Shown here: positions 26,466 to 35,465 of the stretch, in pieces
Position numbering within the stretch: the stretch's first letter is position 1
Layout: each line of letters opens with the position of its first letter
Assembly: GCA_963833375.1 (NCBI GenBank)
Contig: CAWHXR010000010.1
Span: 434,001-498,000 of the forward strand
Direction of reading: 5' to 3'
Source of the DNA: DASUPK01 sp963833375
GTDB taxonomy: Bacteria; Actinomycetota; Thermoleophilia; Solirubrobacterales; 70-9
DNA: 64,000 bases
Program-made: the position numbers and the translations under genes
Notes under the pieces: model-generated
Told to the model about the DNA's origin: nothing
What the model saw: only the letters and a program-made list of their open reading frames with translations
Database searches by the model: none

Positions 26466-29096
26466 GCGGTCAGCTGCTCCTTGATCTCCGTGAGGAGGGT
26501 CTCGGGGAGGCCGGGAACCGTGTCGAGGTCGTCGACTGAGCTGAAGCCACTCTGGCGCTCGCGGTAGGCGATCACCCGGGTGGCCTGGGTGACGGACATG
26601 CCGAGCTCCCGCAGCTGCTCGAAGGTCGCCTTGTTGACGTCCAGCGGAGAGCCGCTGCGGCGCGGCTTCGCCTTCGCGGCGCGCTTCGCCTGGGTCCGCT
26701 TCTTGGCGGCGGCCGCCTTGGCCCTGCGCTCCTCGGCGGCCTCGCTCGCGCGCCTCCTTCTTCTCAGCGGCCTCCTTCCCGCGGGCTGCCTCCTTCTTCG
26801 ACTCCGCCCGCCTCGCTCGGCGGGCCTCGGCCGCCCTCCGCAGCCTGCCCATGCGGCGGCGCCTGGGGGGCTCGACCGCATCCCGCTCGGCCGTCTCCGT
26901 CTCCTCCTCGGCTTTGACCTCCGGCTCGGGGCGGGCCTCCGGCTCCTCGGGCTCCTCGGGCTCCTCCGGGGCCGCCGGCTCCGCGGCCTCGGGCTCCGCG
27001 ACCTCGGGAAGGTCGATCCCGACCGAGGCCGCGTGGGCCTGGGCGCCGCTCGCCCGGTCCACCACGGACTTGATGCGTTCCTCGATCTGGCGGAAGCGAC
27101 CCTCGCTCGCCTCGGTCATCCGCTTCAGCTCGTCGTCGGGGGTCTCGCCGAGCTTGCGCTCGGCGGCCTCGGCGCGTTTCTCGGCCTCGCGCAGCTGCTG
27201 CTCGGCGGCCCTCAGCGCTCGGGCGGCCTCGTCCAGCTCGCCCGCGAGCTCGAGCTCTCGCTCGGCGAAAGAGCGCTCCAGCTCTCGCTCCGCCTCGCGC
27301 CTGGCGGCCGCGAGCTGCTCCTTGGCGCGGCGCTCGGCGTCCCGCTGCAGGGCGCGGGTCTGGCCGCGGATCCAGTCCGCGGCGGCGCTCCGGGCCTCGC
27401 TGTCCGCGTCGAGCCTGGTGCTCTCCGCAGCCTCGACCTGCGCCTCCGCTTGTTTCGCGCGCCGCTCGGACTCCTGGAGAAGCTGCTCGCGTGAGCCGCG
27501 CTCCTCCTCGAGCTGGCTGCGCACCGCCTCGATCTCCTCCTTGAGCCGGCGCTCCGTCTCGTTGCGGACCGTCTCGCTGGTGACGCGAACGCGCTCCTCT
27601 GCCTCGGCTCGAAGTGCCATCTCCTGTTCCGCCAGCCGGCGCTCGGCCTCCTCCCGCCCTCTGGCCTGGGTCTCGGCCTCGACCTTGGAGAGGGCCTCCT
27701 CGATCTTCGCGTCGGAGTCGGCCTGGAGGCGCCTGAGCTCGGCGTCGAGGCGCTCCTCAGCCTCCCGCTGAAGCCGTGTCTGCTCGGCGGCGAGCTTCGA
27801 TTCGGCGCCCTCGACGCGCTTTCCGGCGGCCTCGATCTGCTCGGCGATCTCGTCGATGCGGCGCTGGGCCGCCTCGGCCGCCTGAGTAGCGGCCTCCCGC
27901 TCGCCGCGCAGGGCTTCCTCGCGCCGCTTGAGCTCCGTCTCGAAGCGCAGTTGGGCCGCCCGGCGGGCGGCGTCCACCTCCTCGCGGGCACGGGTGTCCG
28001 CGTCCGACTTGATGTCGGCGATGCGCCTGGCAAGCTCCCTCTCGAGCTCGTCGCGAATGCGTCGCTCGATCTCACCGCGGGTCTCCTCGAGGCCCTCGCG
28101 GTCCTCCGCCGGCAGCTCTCCCGCGCCCTCGGCGGGTTCTTCCTCGGTCTCAGCCGAGAGCTGCGAGCGGACCTTCTCCTCGGCCTCCCGGCGCGCCCCC
28201 TCGACGGCCTCCTGGATCCGGCTCTCGGTCTCGGCCTCCATCGCCTCGATCTGGGCCGTGAGCCGCTCGGTGTGCTCCCGCAGGCGCTGTTCGGCGTCGT
28301 CGGCGACCCTGCGCTCCGATTCGACCCGGGCCTGATCCACATCGGTCCCGGCGCTCTCGGCGCGCTCGAGGCGCTCCAGCGCGTCCTTGAGCGCCGCGGC
28401 GGCCTCGTCGCGCTCGGCGATCAACTCCTTCTCGCGAGCCAGCACGCGGCGCTCGAGCTCCGTCTCGATCTTGCGCCGGACGTCGCCGCGCTGCTCGCGC
28501 AGCCGGTCGGCCGCATCCTCGCGAGCCCTGGCATCGGTGACGGTGACCTTGCCGGCGGCGCGGGCCTCGGCCTCCTCGAGGCGGCGCTGGACCTCCTCGA
28601 GCGACCTGGCGGCGCGCTCCCGTTCCCTCTCGAGGTCGTCCTCGAGGGCGAGGATCTCGGCGGTCGCCCTCTCCTCTGCCTGGCGGCGGGCCGCGTCGGC
28701 GGCCTGCTTGAAGCCCTCGTCTGGCTCGCCGTTCGCGGGGGGCTCCGCCGGCGAGCCTTCCGCCGGGCTCTCCACCTCGTTGACCATGGGGGGATCAGCC
28801 GCGCCCATCACCGGGCGGACGACCGGTGCGGGCCGGGGCCGGTCCGGGCTGGGCCCGGTCTCGCCGCACATCGCGGTCTCGAGCTCCATCGCGCTCTTCG
28901 CGAGCTCGTCGAGCTTGGCGGCATGCTCGCGCACGACCTCGAGATCCACCGAGCCATGGCGGTACATGTCGAGAACCCGGGCCCCGAGCTCTCGCACGCC
29001 TTCCTCGCTGCGCCGGTGGAGCGTCTCGAGGCGCCACTCCATCGCCTCGCGGTCCTGAGCGCCGAAGCCGGCGCCCTCGTTTTGGCGCTCGGTCAT
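26462..29096 (-). CDS. Large charged coiled-coil protein with C-terminal helix-hairpin-helix domain
   Basis: About 877 residues once one indel is corrected. Residues 10-70 form a helical head (REAMEWRLETLHRRSEEG). From about 120 to 680 the sequence is almost pure E/R/A/K heptads, a very long coiled coil. An acidic then Lys/Arg/Ala-rich linker (PEEPEEPEEPE, AKRAAKAKPRR) leads to a ComEA-like HhH domain: DVNKATFEQLRELGMSVTQA, then SVDDLDTVPGL. Near 26755 the frame changes; deleting one C joins the parts, otherwise the HhH domain is lost to an unrelated tail. No signal peptide. HhH implies DNA binding, so an SMC-like or nucleoid-anchoring role is possible. Confidence 0.7.
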
Positions 29097-29205
29097 CGAG
29101 GCGGGCACTTTACGCGACGGGTGCGCCGGACACTCGCCACATCGCGGTCTGGTTCCGTTCGCGGCGGAGAGCGAGCCTCGCGGAAACGAGCCGAGGAGGT
29201 TTGCG

Positions 29206-29448
29206 ATGCGAGAACTGATCGCCCTGGTGCGGCGGTCCGCCCGCGAGGCGGCCCGCCCGCTGCTGGGCCCATCGCCGCAGAGCGGTCAGGGGACGGTCGA
29301 GTACGTCGGCCTGATCCTGCTGGTCGCCCTGCTGATGGTGGGGATGGTGGCCGCGATGAAGGGCTTTCAGGGGAAGCAGGGGCTGGAGCTCGCCCAGACG
29401 ATCGTGGACAAGATCCGCGAGGCGGTGGGCCGGGTCACCTTCAAGTGA
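29206..29448 (+). CDS. Orphan Flp/TadE-type pilin-like protein
   Basis: An 80-residue protein with a class III (Flp-like) signal: a basic 27-residue leader, then GQGTVEYVGLILLVALLMVG. Cleavage after G27 would place Glu at +5, as in type IV pilins. One hydrophobic helix is followed by an amphipathic tail. GAGGAGG lies seven bases before the ATG. No tad secretion genes, prepilin peptidase or other pilins are nearby, and a strong hairpin follows, so it is a single-gene unit. Confidence 0.75.
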   Translation: MRELIALVRRSAREAARPLLGPSPQSGQGTVEYVGLILLVALLMVGMVAAMKGFQGKQGLELAQTIVDKIREAVGRVTFK

Positions 29449-29461
29449 GACGCCGCCGCGA

Positions 29462-29486
29462 CCCGCGCCCGGCTGCCGGGCGCGGG
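29462..29486 (+). terminator. Hairpin after the pilin gene
   Basis: An 11-bp perfect stem (CCCGCGCCCGG, loop CTG, CCGGGCGCGGG) begins 13 bases after the stop codon. No T run follows. Confidence 0.65.
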
Positions 29487-29532
29487 GCAGGCGGCCGTTT
29501 CGGGATCGTGCATTGGTGAGAGACTGGCGCCC

Positions 29533-30267
29533 ATGCCCGCCAGCCGCAGCTACGACCGCGCCCCTGCCGACATCCGGCCGCTGACGATCGAGTCAGGCTT
29601 CGTCCGCACGGCGGACGGGTCGGCTCTGATCTCCCAGGGCGAGACCCGGGTGATCTGCACGGCATCGGTGACGGAGTCGGTGCCCCGCTGGATGGAGGGG
29701 AAGGGCCGCGGCTGGGTCACCGCGGAGTACGCGATGCTCCCCGCCTCCACCGGCGACCGGAAGGCGCGGGACATCAGCAGAGGCAAGCAGGATGGCCGCG
29801 GGGTGGAGATCCAGCGCCTGATCGGTCGCTCGCTGCGCGGCGTCGTGGACTTCGCGGCGCTCGGGGAGCGGTCGGTCTACGTCGACTGCGACGTCCTCCA
29901 GGCCGACGGGGGAACCCGCTGCGCCGCGATCACCGGTGGCTTCGTGGCGCTCCATCACGCCCTCTCGAAGCTGGTCGAGACCGAGAAGATCGAGAGGATG
30001 CCGCTCGATCAGTCCGTCGCCGCGATCAGCGTCGGGATGGTGGAGGGCAGGGCGCTCTGCGACCTCGACTACCAGGAGGACTCCACCGCGCAGGTGGACG
30101 CGAACGTCGTCATGACCGGCGACGGCGGCCTGGTGGAAGTGCAGACGACGGCGGAGCGCACGCCGCTCTCCCGAGCCTCGCTCGACGAGCTCCTGGCGCT
30201 CGCCGAGGCCGGGATCGCCCGGCTGCGCGAAGCACAGGAATCAGCGGTCGGCAAGCTCCCCGCCTGA
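29533..30267 (+). CDS. rph: Ribonuclease PH
   Basis: A phosphorolytic 3'-5' exoribonuclease that trims tRNA precursors, 244 residues as usual. Signatures: GSALISQGETRVICTASV, GKGRGWVTAEYAMLPAST, GRGVEIQRLIGRSLR, DCDVLQADGGTRCAAITGG, and CDLDYQEDSTAQVDANVVMT in its usual place. Followed 16 bp later by rdgB, the common rph-rdgB pairing. Confidence 0.96.
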   Translation: MPASRSYDRAPADIRPLTIESGFVRTADGSALISQGETRVICTASVTESVPRWMEGKGRGWVTAEYAMLPASTGDRKARDISRGKQDGRGVEIQRLIGRSLRGVVDFAALGERSVYVDCDVLQADGGTRCAAITGGFVALHHALSKLVETEKIERMPLDQSVAAISVGMVEGRALCDLDYQEDSTAQVDANVVMTGDGGLVEVQTTAERTPLSRASLDELLALAEAGIARLREAQESAVGKLPA

Positions 30268-30283
30268 GATCCTTGGGCCGGCA

Positions 30284-30877
30284 ATGTCGGCACTGCTGGT
30301 AGCGACCCGCAACGACCACAAGCTCCGCGAGCTTCGCGAGGCCCTGCCGGGAATCGAGCTCGAACCGCTGCCGCCCGAGGTCGAGCTGCCGCCCGAGGAG
30401 GGCGAGACGTTCGCCGAGAACGCGCTCGGCAAGGCCAGGGCCGCGCACGCCGCCACGGGACAGGCTGCGGTCGCCGACGACTCCGGGATCGCGGCGTACG
30501 GCCTCGGCGGCCAGCCGGGGGTGCGCTCGGCCCGCTACGCCGGCGAGGGCGCGAGCGACGAGGAGAACCTGGCGAAGCTGCTGGACGAGGTCGGGGCGCA
30601 GGAGAACCGCCGGGTGGCGTACGTCTGCGCGATCGCGCTGGTGGACGAGGATGGCTCGGAGTCCCTGTTCGAGGGCCGCTGCGAGGGGGCCCTGGCGAGG
30701 GAGCCGCGCGGGCGCGGCGGCTTCGGCTACGACCCCGCCTTCGTGCCGGACGACACCGGGCCGGACGACGGGCGGACGATGGCGGAGCTCGCTCCCGCCG
30801 AGAAGCACGCGATCAGCCACCGCGGACGGGCGGCCCGGGCGCTGGCCTCGCATCTCGGCATCGAGGTACCCGGATGA
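30284..30877 (+). CDS. rdgB: RdgB/HAM1 dITP/XTP pyrophosphatase
   Basis: Removes deaminated purine nucleotides (dITP, XTP) from the pool. 197 residues. The N-terminal LLVATRNDHKLRELREAL, the catalytic segment AVADDSGIAAYGLGGQPGV followed by SARYAG, the YDPAFVP block and KHAISHRGRAARAL are all typical. Its stop overlaps the next start (ATGA), so rph, rdgB and the cation efflux gene form one operon. Confidence 0.95.
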   Translation: MSALLVATRNDHKLRELREALPGIELEPLPPEVELPPEEGETFAENALGKARAAHAATGQAAVADDSGIAAYGLGGQPGVRSARYAGEGASDEENLAKLLDEVGAQENRRVAYVCAIALVDEDGSESLFEGRCEGALAREPRGRGGFGYDPAFVPDDTGPDDGRTMAELAPAEKHAISHRGRAARALASHLGIEVPG

Positions 30878-31815
30878 GCTCGGTCGGGCCGGTGGCCTCG
30901 AGCCGCATCACGAAGCCGCGGGCGGCCGCCGTCTCGATCGCCTCGAACTCCGCCCTGATCGCGCTGAAGCTGGCGGCCGCGGCGATCACCGGCTCGGTCG
31001 CGATCCTGAGCGAGGCGCTCCACTCGATGATCGACCTGATCGCCTCCGTGATCGCGTTCGTCTCGGTGCGACGGGCGGACGAGCCCGCGGACACAGAGCA
31101 CCAGTACGGGCACGAGAAGCTCGAGAGCCTCGCTGCGTCGATCGAGGGGATGCTGATCCTCGCCGGCGCGGGGCTGATCGTCTACGAGTCCGTCCACCGC
31201 CTCACGACCGGGGCGTCGGTCGAGAAGCTCGGCGTCGGCATCACCGTGATCGGCTTCTCGGCGCTCGCCAACGGGGCGGTCTCGCGCTTCCTGCGCAGAC
31301 AGGCGCGCCGCCACCGATCGCCGGCGCTCGCTGGGGACGCGGCCCACCTCGGCACCGACGCGCTGACCTCGCTCGGTGTCCTGATCGGGCTCGCGCTGGT
31401 CCAGATCACGGGCGCGGACGCGATCGACTCAGCGGTTGCGATCGCGGTCGCGGTGGTGATCGTCTTCGCCGGGGTTCGAATCCTTCGCCAGTCCGCCTCC
31501 GCGCTGATCGACGAGGCGCCGCCGCCGGAGGAGCTCGACCGGGTCGAGGCGGCGATCGGGCGGGCTCGCAGCGGCGCGCCGGAGATCGTCGGGTACCACA
31601 AGCTCCGGGGCCGGACCTCCGGCCGGCGCCGCTACGTCGACCTGCACCTGCAGTTCCGCAGCGGCACCACCCTGGAGCGAGCCCACGAGCTGGCCCACGA
31701 GCTGCGCGACGAGATCGAGGCCGATCTCGGCGACGCCGAGGTGCTGATCCACGTGGAGCCGGAGAGCTCCCGGCGCGACCCCTCGGAGTCGCCGAGAGCG
31801 TTCAGGGCCGGCTAG
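30874..31815 (+). CDS. Cation diffusion facilitator (CDF) transporter
   Basis: A 313-residue secondary metal exporter. About six membrane helices lie between residues 15 and 210; the metal-site pairs are HSMID in helix 2 (SEALHSMIDLI) and HLGTD in helix 5 (GDAAHLGTDALTS), giving a His/Asp site compatible with Zn or other divalent ions. The C-terminal cytosolic ferredoxin-like domain has VDLHLQFRSGTTLERAHELAH. Which metal is moved cannot be decided. Its 3' end overlaps a small convergent gene by four bases. Confidence 0.9.
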   Translation: MSSVGPVASSRITKPRAAAVSIASNSALIALKLAAAAITGSVAILSEALHSMIDLIASVIAFVSVRRADEPADTEHQYGHEKLESLAASIEGMLILAGAGLIVYESVHRLTTGASVEKLGVGITVIGFSALANGAVSRFLRRQARRHRSPALAGDAAHLGTDALTSLGVLIGLALVQITGADAIDSAVAIAVAVVIVFAGVRILRQSASALIDEAPPPEELDRVEAAIGRARSGAPEIVGYHKLRGRTSGRRRYVDLHLQFRSGTTLERAHELAHELRDEIEADLGDAEVLIHVEPESSRRDPSESPRAFRAG

Positions 31816-31952
31816 ATGAGATTCACCGCGGCGGCCAAACCCACGGCGCCGACCACGATGCTGTAGCCGGTGTAGCCGCCGATCGCCAGGAGGACCACCG
31901 AGATCCCGCAGATGACGACGACGGTGAGCCAGGAGCCCTGCTCGAGAGTCAC
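31812..31952 (-). CDS. 46-residue membrane protein, function unknown
   Basis: GTG 31952 opens 46 codons (start MTLEQGSWLTVVVICGISVV, then a short YTGYS turn and VVGAVGLAAAVNLI). Two hydrophobic segments suggest a helical hairpin. It is convergent with the cation efflux gene and shares an 18-bp divergent promoter gap with the roadblock gene. No homolog recognised, but the composition and placement look genuine. Confidence 0.5.
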   Translation of the reverse strand: MTLEQGSWLTVVVICGISVVLLAIGGYTGYSIVVGAVGLAAAVNLI

Positions 31953-31970
31953 GCTCGCTATTTTGGCGTA
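31953..31970. promoter_or_regulatory. 18-bp divergent promoter
   Basis: Only 18 bases separate two divergent GTG codons. TATTTT at 31959-31964 ends six bases before the roadblock GTG; on the other strand CAAAAT occupies nearly the same place, about seven bases from its GTG. Neither gene has a ribosome binding site, so both transcripts would be leaderless. Confidence 0.45.
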
Positions 31971-32336
31971 GTGGCCCCCGTCGACGCCCCGACCCTCTCC
32001 GATCCCGGTGGGGCCGTCTCATACCTGCAGGAGATCTCGCCGGAGATGCGGGGCTGCGCCATCCTCTCGCGCGACGGGGAGGTCCTGGCGGCGAGCGGTG
32101 ACATCGAGCGCTGGGGCGAGGCCGGCCGCGAACTGATCGCCGCCGCGGACGGCGCGGGCGGCGAGCAGGTCGCCCACGCGCATGTCGCCACCGGCGAGGG
32201 GGAGGCGTTCTGCATCCGCGAGAGCGGGCTGGCCGCTGTCGCGGTGGCCGAGCGCTTCACGCTCGCGTCCCTGATGCTCTTCGATATGCGGATCGCGCTG
32301 CGGCAGCTCGCCGCGGCGGGCGTGGGCAGAGGATGA
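31971..32336 (+). CDS. Roadblock/LC7-like domain protein
   Basis: A 121-residue protein. SYLQEISPEMRGCAILSRDGEVLAASGD given in pieces, followed by QVAHAHVATGEGEAFCIRES and an alpha-helical end (LASLMLFDMRIALRQLAA), follows the alpha-beta-alpha pattern of roadblock/LC7 proteins, which in actinobacteria regulate small GTPases. No MglA-like GTPase is next to it. It is linked by a four-base overlap to a 92-residue unknown and then tldD-tldE. Confidence 0.6.
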   Translation: MAPVDAPTLSDPGGAVSYLQEISPEMRGCAILSRDGEVLAASGDIERWGEAGRELIAAADGAGGEQVAHAHVATGEGEAFCIRESGLAAVAVAERFTLASLMLFDMRIALRQLAAAGVGRG

Positions 32337-32611
32337 CCACCAAGCCGCACCGCCTGCTGCTCGAGCGGGTCTCTGGCTATGCGGACGAGGCCGCCGCGTA
32401 CATCCGCCGCAGGCGCCACCTGCGCAAGCCCTTCGCACGGACCTACTACGACGGGGGCCGCAGCACCGGCTTCCCGGCCGACTCCGAGGAGGGCCGGGCG
32501 CTCTTCCTGGCGGCGTCGAGGCTGATCGAGATCGCGGGACCGCCGAGGCGCAAGCCGGCCCCGGTGATGCGAGGGCCCGCGGAGGCGAAGCCGAGGCGCG
32601 ACGACCCGTGA
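32333..32611 (+). CDS. 92-residue protein of unknown function
   Basis: A small basic protein, overlapping the roadblock gene by four bases. A tyrosine/arginine-rich middle (YIRRRRHLRKPFARTYYDGG) and GFPADSEEGRALFLAASRLI are visible; no family recognised. The last 15 residues (VMRGPAEAKPRRDDP) are translated from an interspersed repeat, so the original C terminus may have been shorter. Confidence 0.5.
   Translation: MTTKPHRLLLERVSGYADEAAAYIRRRRHLRKPFARTYYDGGRSTGFPADSEEGRALFLAASRLIEIAGPPRRKPAPVMRGPAEAKPRRDDP
32567..32609 (+). repeat. Interspersed palindromic repeat, copy 3 (inside a gene end)
   Basis: TGATGCGAGGGCC, then GGAGGCGAAGCC and a GACGACCCGT end. Here the element is read through in frame and supplies the C terminus of the 92-residue protein; it ends 26 bases before the likely tldD start. 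Confidence 0.7.
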
Positions 32612-32634
32612 CGAGAGGTGAGGAGCCGGCGCTG

Positions 32635-34017
32635 ATGCTGGTCGACGCAGACGTCGCCGCGCGAGTCCTCGAGCGCGCGCTGTCCCGGGGCGGCGACTTC
32701 GCCGAGCTCTTCTGCGAGGACCGTCGCGGCTTCACGCTCTCGATCGACGAGTCCCGGGTGGAGCGGCCGCAGTCCGGGAGCGAGCGCGGCGCGGGGGTCC
32801 GGGTGATCGACGGCGAGGTGACCCGGTTCGCGCACATCGACGGCCTCGCCGAGGACGACCTGCTGCGGGCCGCCGACGGGCTGGCCGCCGCGCTGGACGG
32901 GGAGGCCGGGGAGCCGCCCGCGCTGCGGGCCGCCGAGCCGCCGAAGCTTCAGGAGATCGAGGTCGACCCGGCCTCGGTCCCGGCCGAGCGCAAGGCCGAG
33001 GTGCTGCGGGAGCTCGACGAGCGGGCGCGGTCCGCGGGTCCCGAGGTGACCCAGGCCTCCGCGAGCTACAGCGAGGGCCGGCGCCGGATCGCGGTCTTCA
33101 ACTCCGAGGGCCTGGAAGCGAGCGATGACCGGACCCGCGTCCGGCTCGGGGCGCAGGTCGTGGCCCGCAAGGACGGGACCGTGGAGACGGGCTTCGAGAC
33201 GCTCGGCGCCCACCGCGGCTTCGAGTTGCTCGACGGCGATCCCGCCCGAATCGCGGAGCAAGCGGCGCGCAAGGCGCTCGAGCTGCTCGGAGCCGATCCC
33301 GCGCCCGCCGGCGAGATGACCGTTGTGGTCGGCGGCGGGTTCGGCGGCGTCCTTTTCCACGAGATGACCGGCCACGGACTGGAGGCGGACGCCGTGCAGA
33401 AGGGCGCGAGCGTCTATGCGGGCAAGATGGGCGAGAAGGTGGCGGAGCCGCTGCTCACCGCCTACGACGACGGCCTCATGCCCGGCGAGTGGGGAACCGG
33501 AGCGATCGACGACGAGGGCACCCCCTGTCAGGCGACGGCGGTGATCGAGGAGGGTCGTCTCACCTCCTACCTCTACGACAGGCTGCGCGCGCGGCGGGAC
33601 GGCGTCGAGTCGACGGGCAACGGCCGCCGGGCCAGCTTCCGCGACCTGCCGATCCCGCGGATGACCAACACCTACATCCAGCCGGGCGACGCCGACCCCG
33701 AGGGGATGGTCTCCGAGGTCGACCGCGGCTTCTACGCGGTCTCCTTCGGGGGCGGCCAGGTCGAGCCCGCCACCGGCGACTTCGTCTTCGGCGTTTCCGA
33801 GGGCTATCTGATCGAGGGCGGCAAGGTGACCAAGCCATGTCGCGGCGCGACGCTGATCGGCAACTGCCTGCAGGCGCTCGCCCGGATCGATGCTGTCGGA
33901 TCCGACTTCGAGATGAAGACCGGGTTCTGCGGCAAGGCCGGCCAGACCGCGCCGGTCGGCACCGGGCAGGGCCATGTGCGGATCCGCGGCATGACCGTGG
34001 GAGGCACGGCCGTATGA
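32635..34017 (+). CDS. tldD: TldD metalloprotease subunit
   Basis: The catalytic half of the TldD/TldE zinc protease, which degrades unfolded or modified peptides (microcin B17 maturation, CcdA turnover). About 460 residues. The HExxxH zinc site is FHEMTGHGLEAD near residue 242; GTGAIDDEGTPCQATAVIEE given in part and GATLIGNCLQALARIDAVG are family blocks. ATG 32635 is preceded by GAGGTGAGGAG; GTG 32608 lies inside a repeat and is less likely. tldE overlaps by four bases. Confidence 0.92.
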   Translation: MLVDADVAARVLERALSRGGDFAELFCEDRRGFTLSIDESRVERPQSGSERGAGVRVIDGEVTRFAHIDGLAEDDLLRAADGLAAALDGEAGEPPALRAAEPPKLQEIEVDPASVPAERKAEVLRELDERARSAGPEVTQASASYSEGRRRIAVFNSEGLEASDDRTRVRLGAQVVARKDGTVETGFETLGAHRGFELLDGDPARIAEQAARKALELLGADPAPAGEMTVVVGGGFGGVLFHEMTGHGLEADAVQKGASVYAGKMGEKVAEPLLTAYDDGLMPGEWGTGAIDDEGTPCQATAVIEEGRLTSYLYDRLRARRDGVESTGNGRRASFRDLPIPRMTNTYIQPGDADPEGMVSEVDRGFYAVSFGGGQVEPATGDFVFGVSEGYLIEGGKVTKPCRGATLIGNCLQALARIDAVGSDFEMKTGFCGKAGQTAPVGTGQGHVRIRGMTVGGTAV

Positions 34018-35381
34018 CCGAGCAGCCGGTGGACCTTGAGGGGACGGCGCGGCGGGCCGTTGAGGCGGCAACGGCGGCCGGCGCCGGCGACGCCGAGGCC
34101 TGGGCCGAGGGATCCCGCAGCCGCGAGGTCCGGGTGCACGCCGGCGCTGTCGAGAGCCTCACCGAGGCCAGCGGGCGGGGCGTGGGAGTCCGGGCCTGGA
34201 TCGGGGGGCGGACCGGGTACGCCTACGGGACCGACCTCTCGGACGAGGGTCTCGCAGATCTGGCGGAGGCCGCGGTGGGCGCGGCGCGCGTCGCCGACGA
34301 GGACGAGAACTCCGCGGCGCCGGATCCAGCGGGTGAGCCGAGCGAGATCGAGGGGCTGCGGGACGAGAGCCTCGCCCGGACCGAGACCTCCGAGGTGATC
34401 GACCTCGCCAAGCGGATCGAGCGCGTTGCGCTCGACCGCGACAAGCGGGTCAGCGGGGTGGAGGAGGTCGTCTACGTCGACGAGGACAGCGACGCCGCGA
34501 TCACGACCTCCCGGGGGGTCGCGGGCAGCTTCAGCCTCTCGGTCGCCTACTCGTTCCTGCAGGCGATGGCGAGTCAGGACTCGGAGGTTCAGACCGGCCT
34601 GGGCTTCGGGGTCGGGCGCTCGCCGCGCGCGCTCGACGCAGAACAGATCGGGGCCGAGGCGGGCGACGAGGCCAGCTCGATGCTCGGGGCGACCAAGCCC
34701 GATTCGCGCACGTGCCCGGTGGTCCTCTCCGAGCGGGTCACCGCCAGCTTCGCCGGGTTCATCGGCGGGGCGCTCTGTGCGGACGAGGTTCAGCGGGGCC
34801 GGTCCCCGTTCGCCGATCGCCTCGGCGAGGAGCTGGCGTCCCCGGCCTACGTGCTCGCCGACGACGGGATCGATCCCGGTGGGCTCGCCAGCGCGCCGTT
34901 CGACGGAGAGGGGACGCCGCGTGAGCGCACGCCCCTGATCGGGGACCGGAAGCTGCTCGCCTACCTGCACGACAGCTACACGGCGCGGCGAGGCGGGGCC
35001 CGCTCGACCGGGAACGCCTCACGCTCCTCCTACCGGACTCCTCCCTCGGTCAGCACATCGAACCTGGTGCTCGAGCCGGGTGAGCTCTCGCTGGAGGGGC
35101 TCCTCGAGCAGGCGGGCGACGGCGTCTACGTCAGCGAGGTCGCCGGGCTTCATTCGGGGGTCAACCCGGTCACCGGGCGCTACTCGGTCGGCGCCTCGGG
35201 CCGGGCGATCCGCGGGGGCGAGCTCGCCGAGCCGCTCCGTGAGTTCACGATCGCCGGCGATCTGCTGGGCACGCTCGCCGCGGTCCGGGCAGTGGGGTCG
35301 GAGTCCCGCTGGGTGCCGTTCGGCGGCTCGGTCCGCACCGCCCCGTTGCTGGTCGGCGAGATGGCGATCGGCGGCTCCTGA
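34014..35381 (+). CDS. tldE: TldE/PmbA protease subunit
   Basis: Non-catalytic partner of TldD, 455 residues, overlapping it as ATGA. The region equivalent to HExxxH reads VTASFAGFIGGAL, without zinc ligands, as in PmbA. Other family blocks: RVHAGAVESLTEASGRGVGV, FDGEGTPRERTPLIGDRKLL given in part, and the C-terminal GASGRAIRGGELAEPLREFT. With TldD it should form the barrel-shaped heterodimeric protease. Confidence 0.92.
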   Translation: MTEQPVDLEGTARRAVEAATAAGAGDAEAWAEGSRSREVRVHAGAVESLTEASGRGVGVRAWIGGRTGYAYGTDLSDEGLADLAEAAVGAARVADEDENSAAPDPAGEPSEIEGLRDESLARTETSEVIDLAKRIERVALDRDKRVSGVEEVVYVDEDSDAAITTSRGVAGSFSLSVAYSFLQAMASQDSEVQTGLGFGVGRSPRALDAEQIGAEAGDEASSMLGATKPDSRTCPVVLSERVTASFAGFIGGALCADEVQRGRSPFADRLGEELASPAYVLADDGIDPGGLASAPFDGEGTPRERTPLIGDRKLLAYLHDSYTARRGGARSTGNASRSSYRTPPSVSTSNLVLEPGELSLEGLLEQAGDGVYVSEVAGLHSGVNPVTGRYSVGASGRAIRGGELAEPLREFTIAGDLLGTLAAVRAVGSESRWVPFGGSVRTAPLLVGEMAIGGS

Positions 35382-35426
35382 GCAGCCCCCGCGCCGCGCC
35401 GGACTTTTGGCCTCAGGAGTCGCTGT

Positions 35427-35432
35427 TACGCT
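35427..35432 (+). promoter_or_regulatory. -10 box of the HU gene
   Basis: TACGCT, followed by a short leader and a strong ribosome binding site (TTAGGAGGAG) before GTG 35466. A conventional, not leaderless, arrangement. Confidence 0.4.
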
Positions 35433-35465
35433 CGGCGCGAACTCCAATCCTTAGGAGGAGATGAC

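Noticed and set aside
26391..26750. Arg/Gly-rich C terminus of the coiled-coil gene in its uncorrected frame
   Set aside because: It is the shifted reading of the linker and HhH domain; the alternative frame gives a recognisable domain.
30651..31970. Plus-strand frame running from rdgB into the roadblock gene
   Set aside because: Only the part after GTG 31971 resembles a protein family; the earlier part is an out-of-frame reading of rdgB and the CDF gene.
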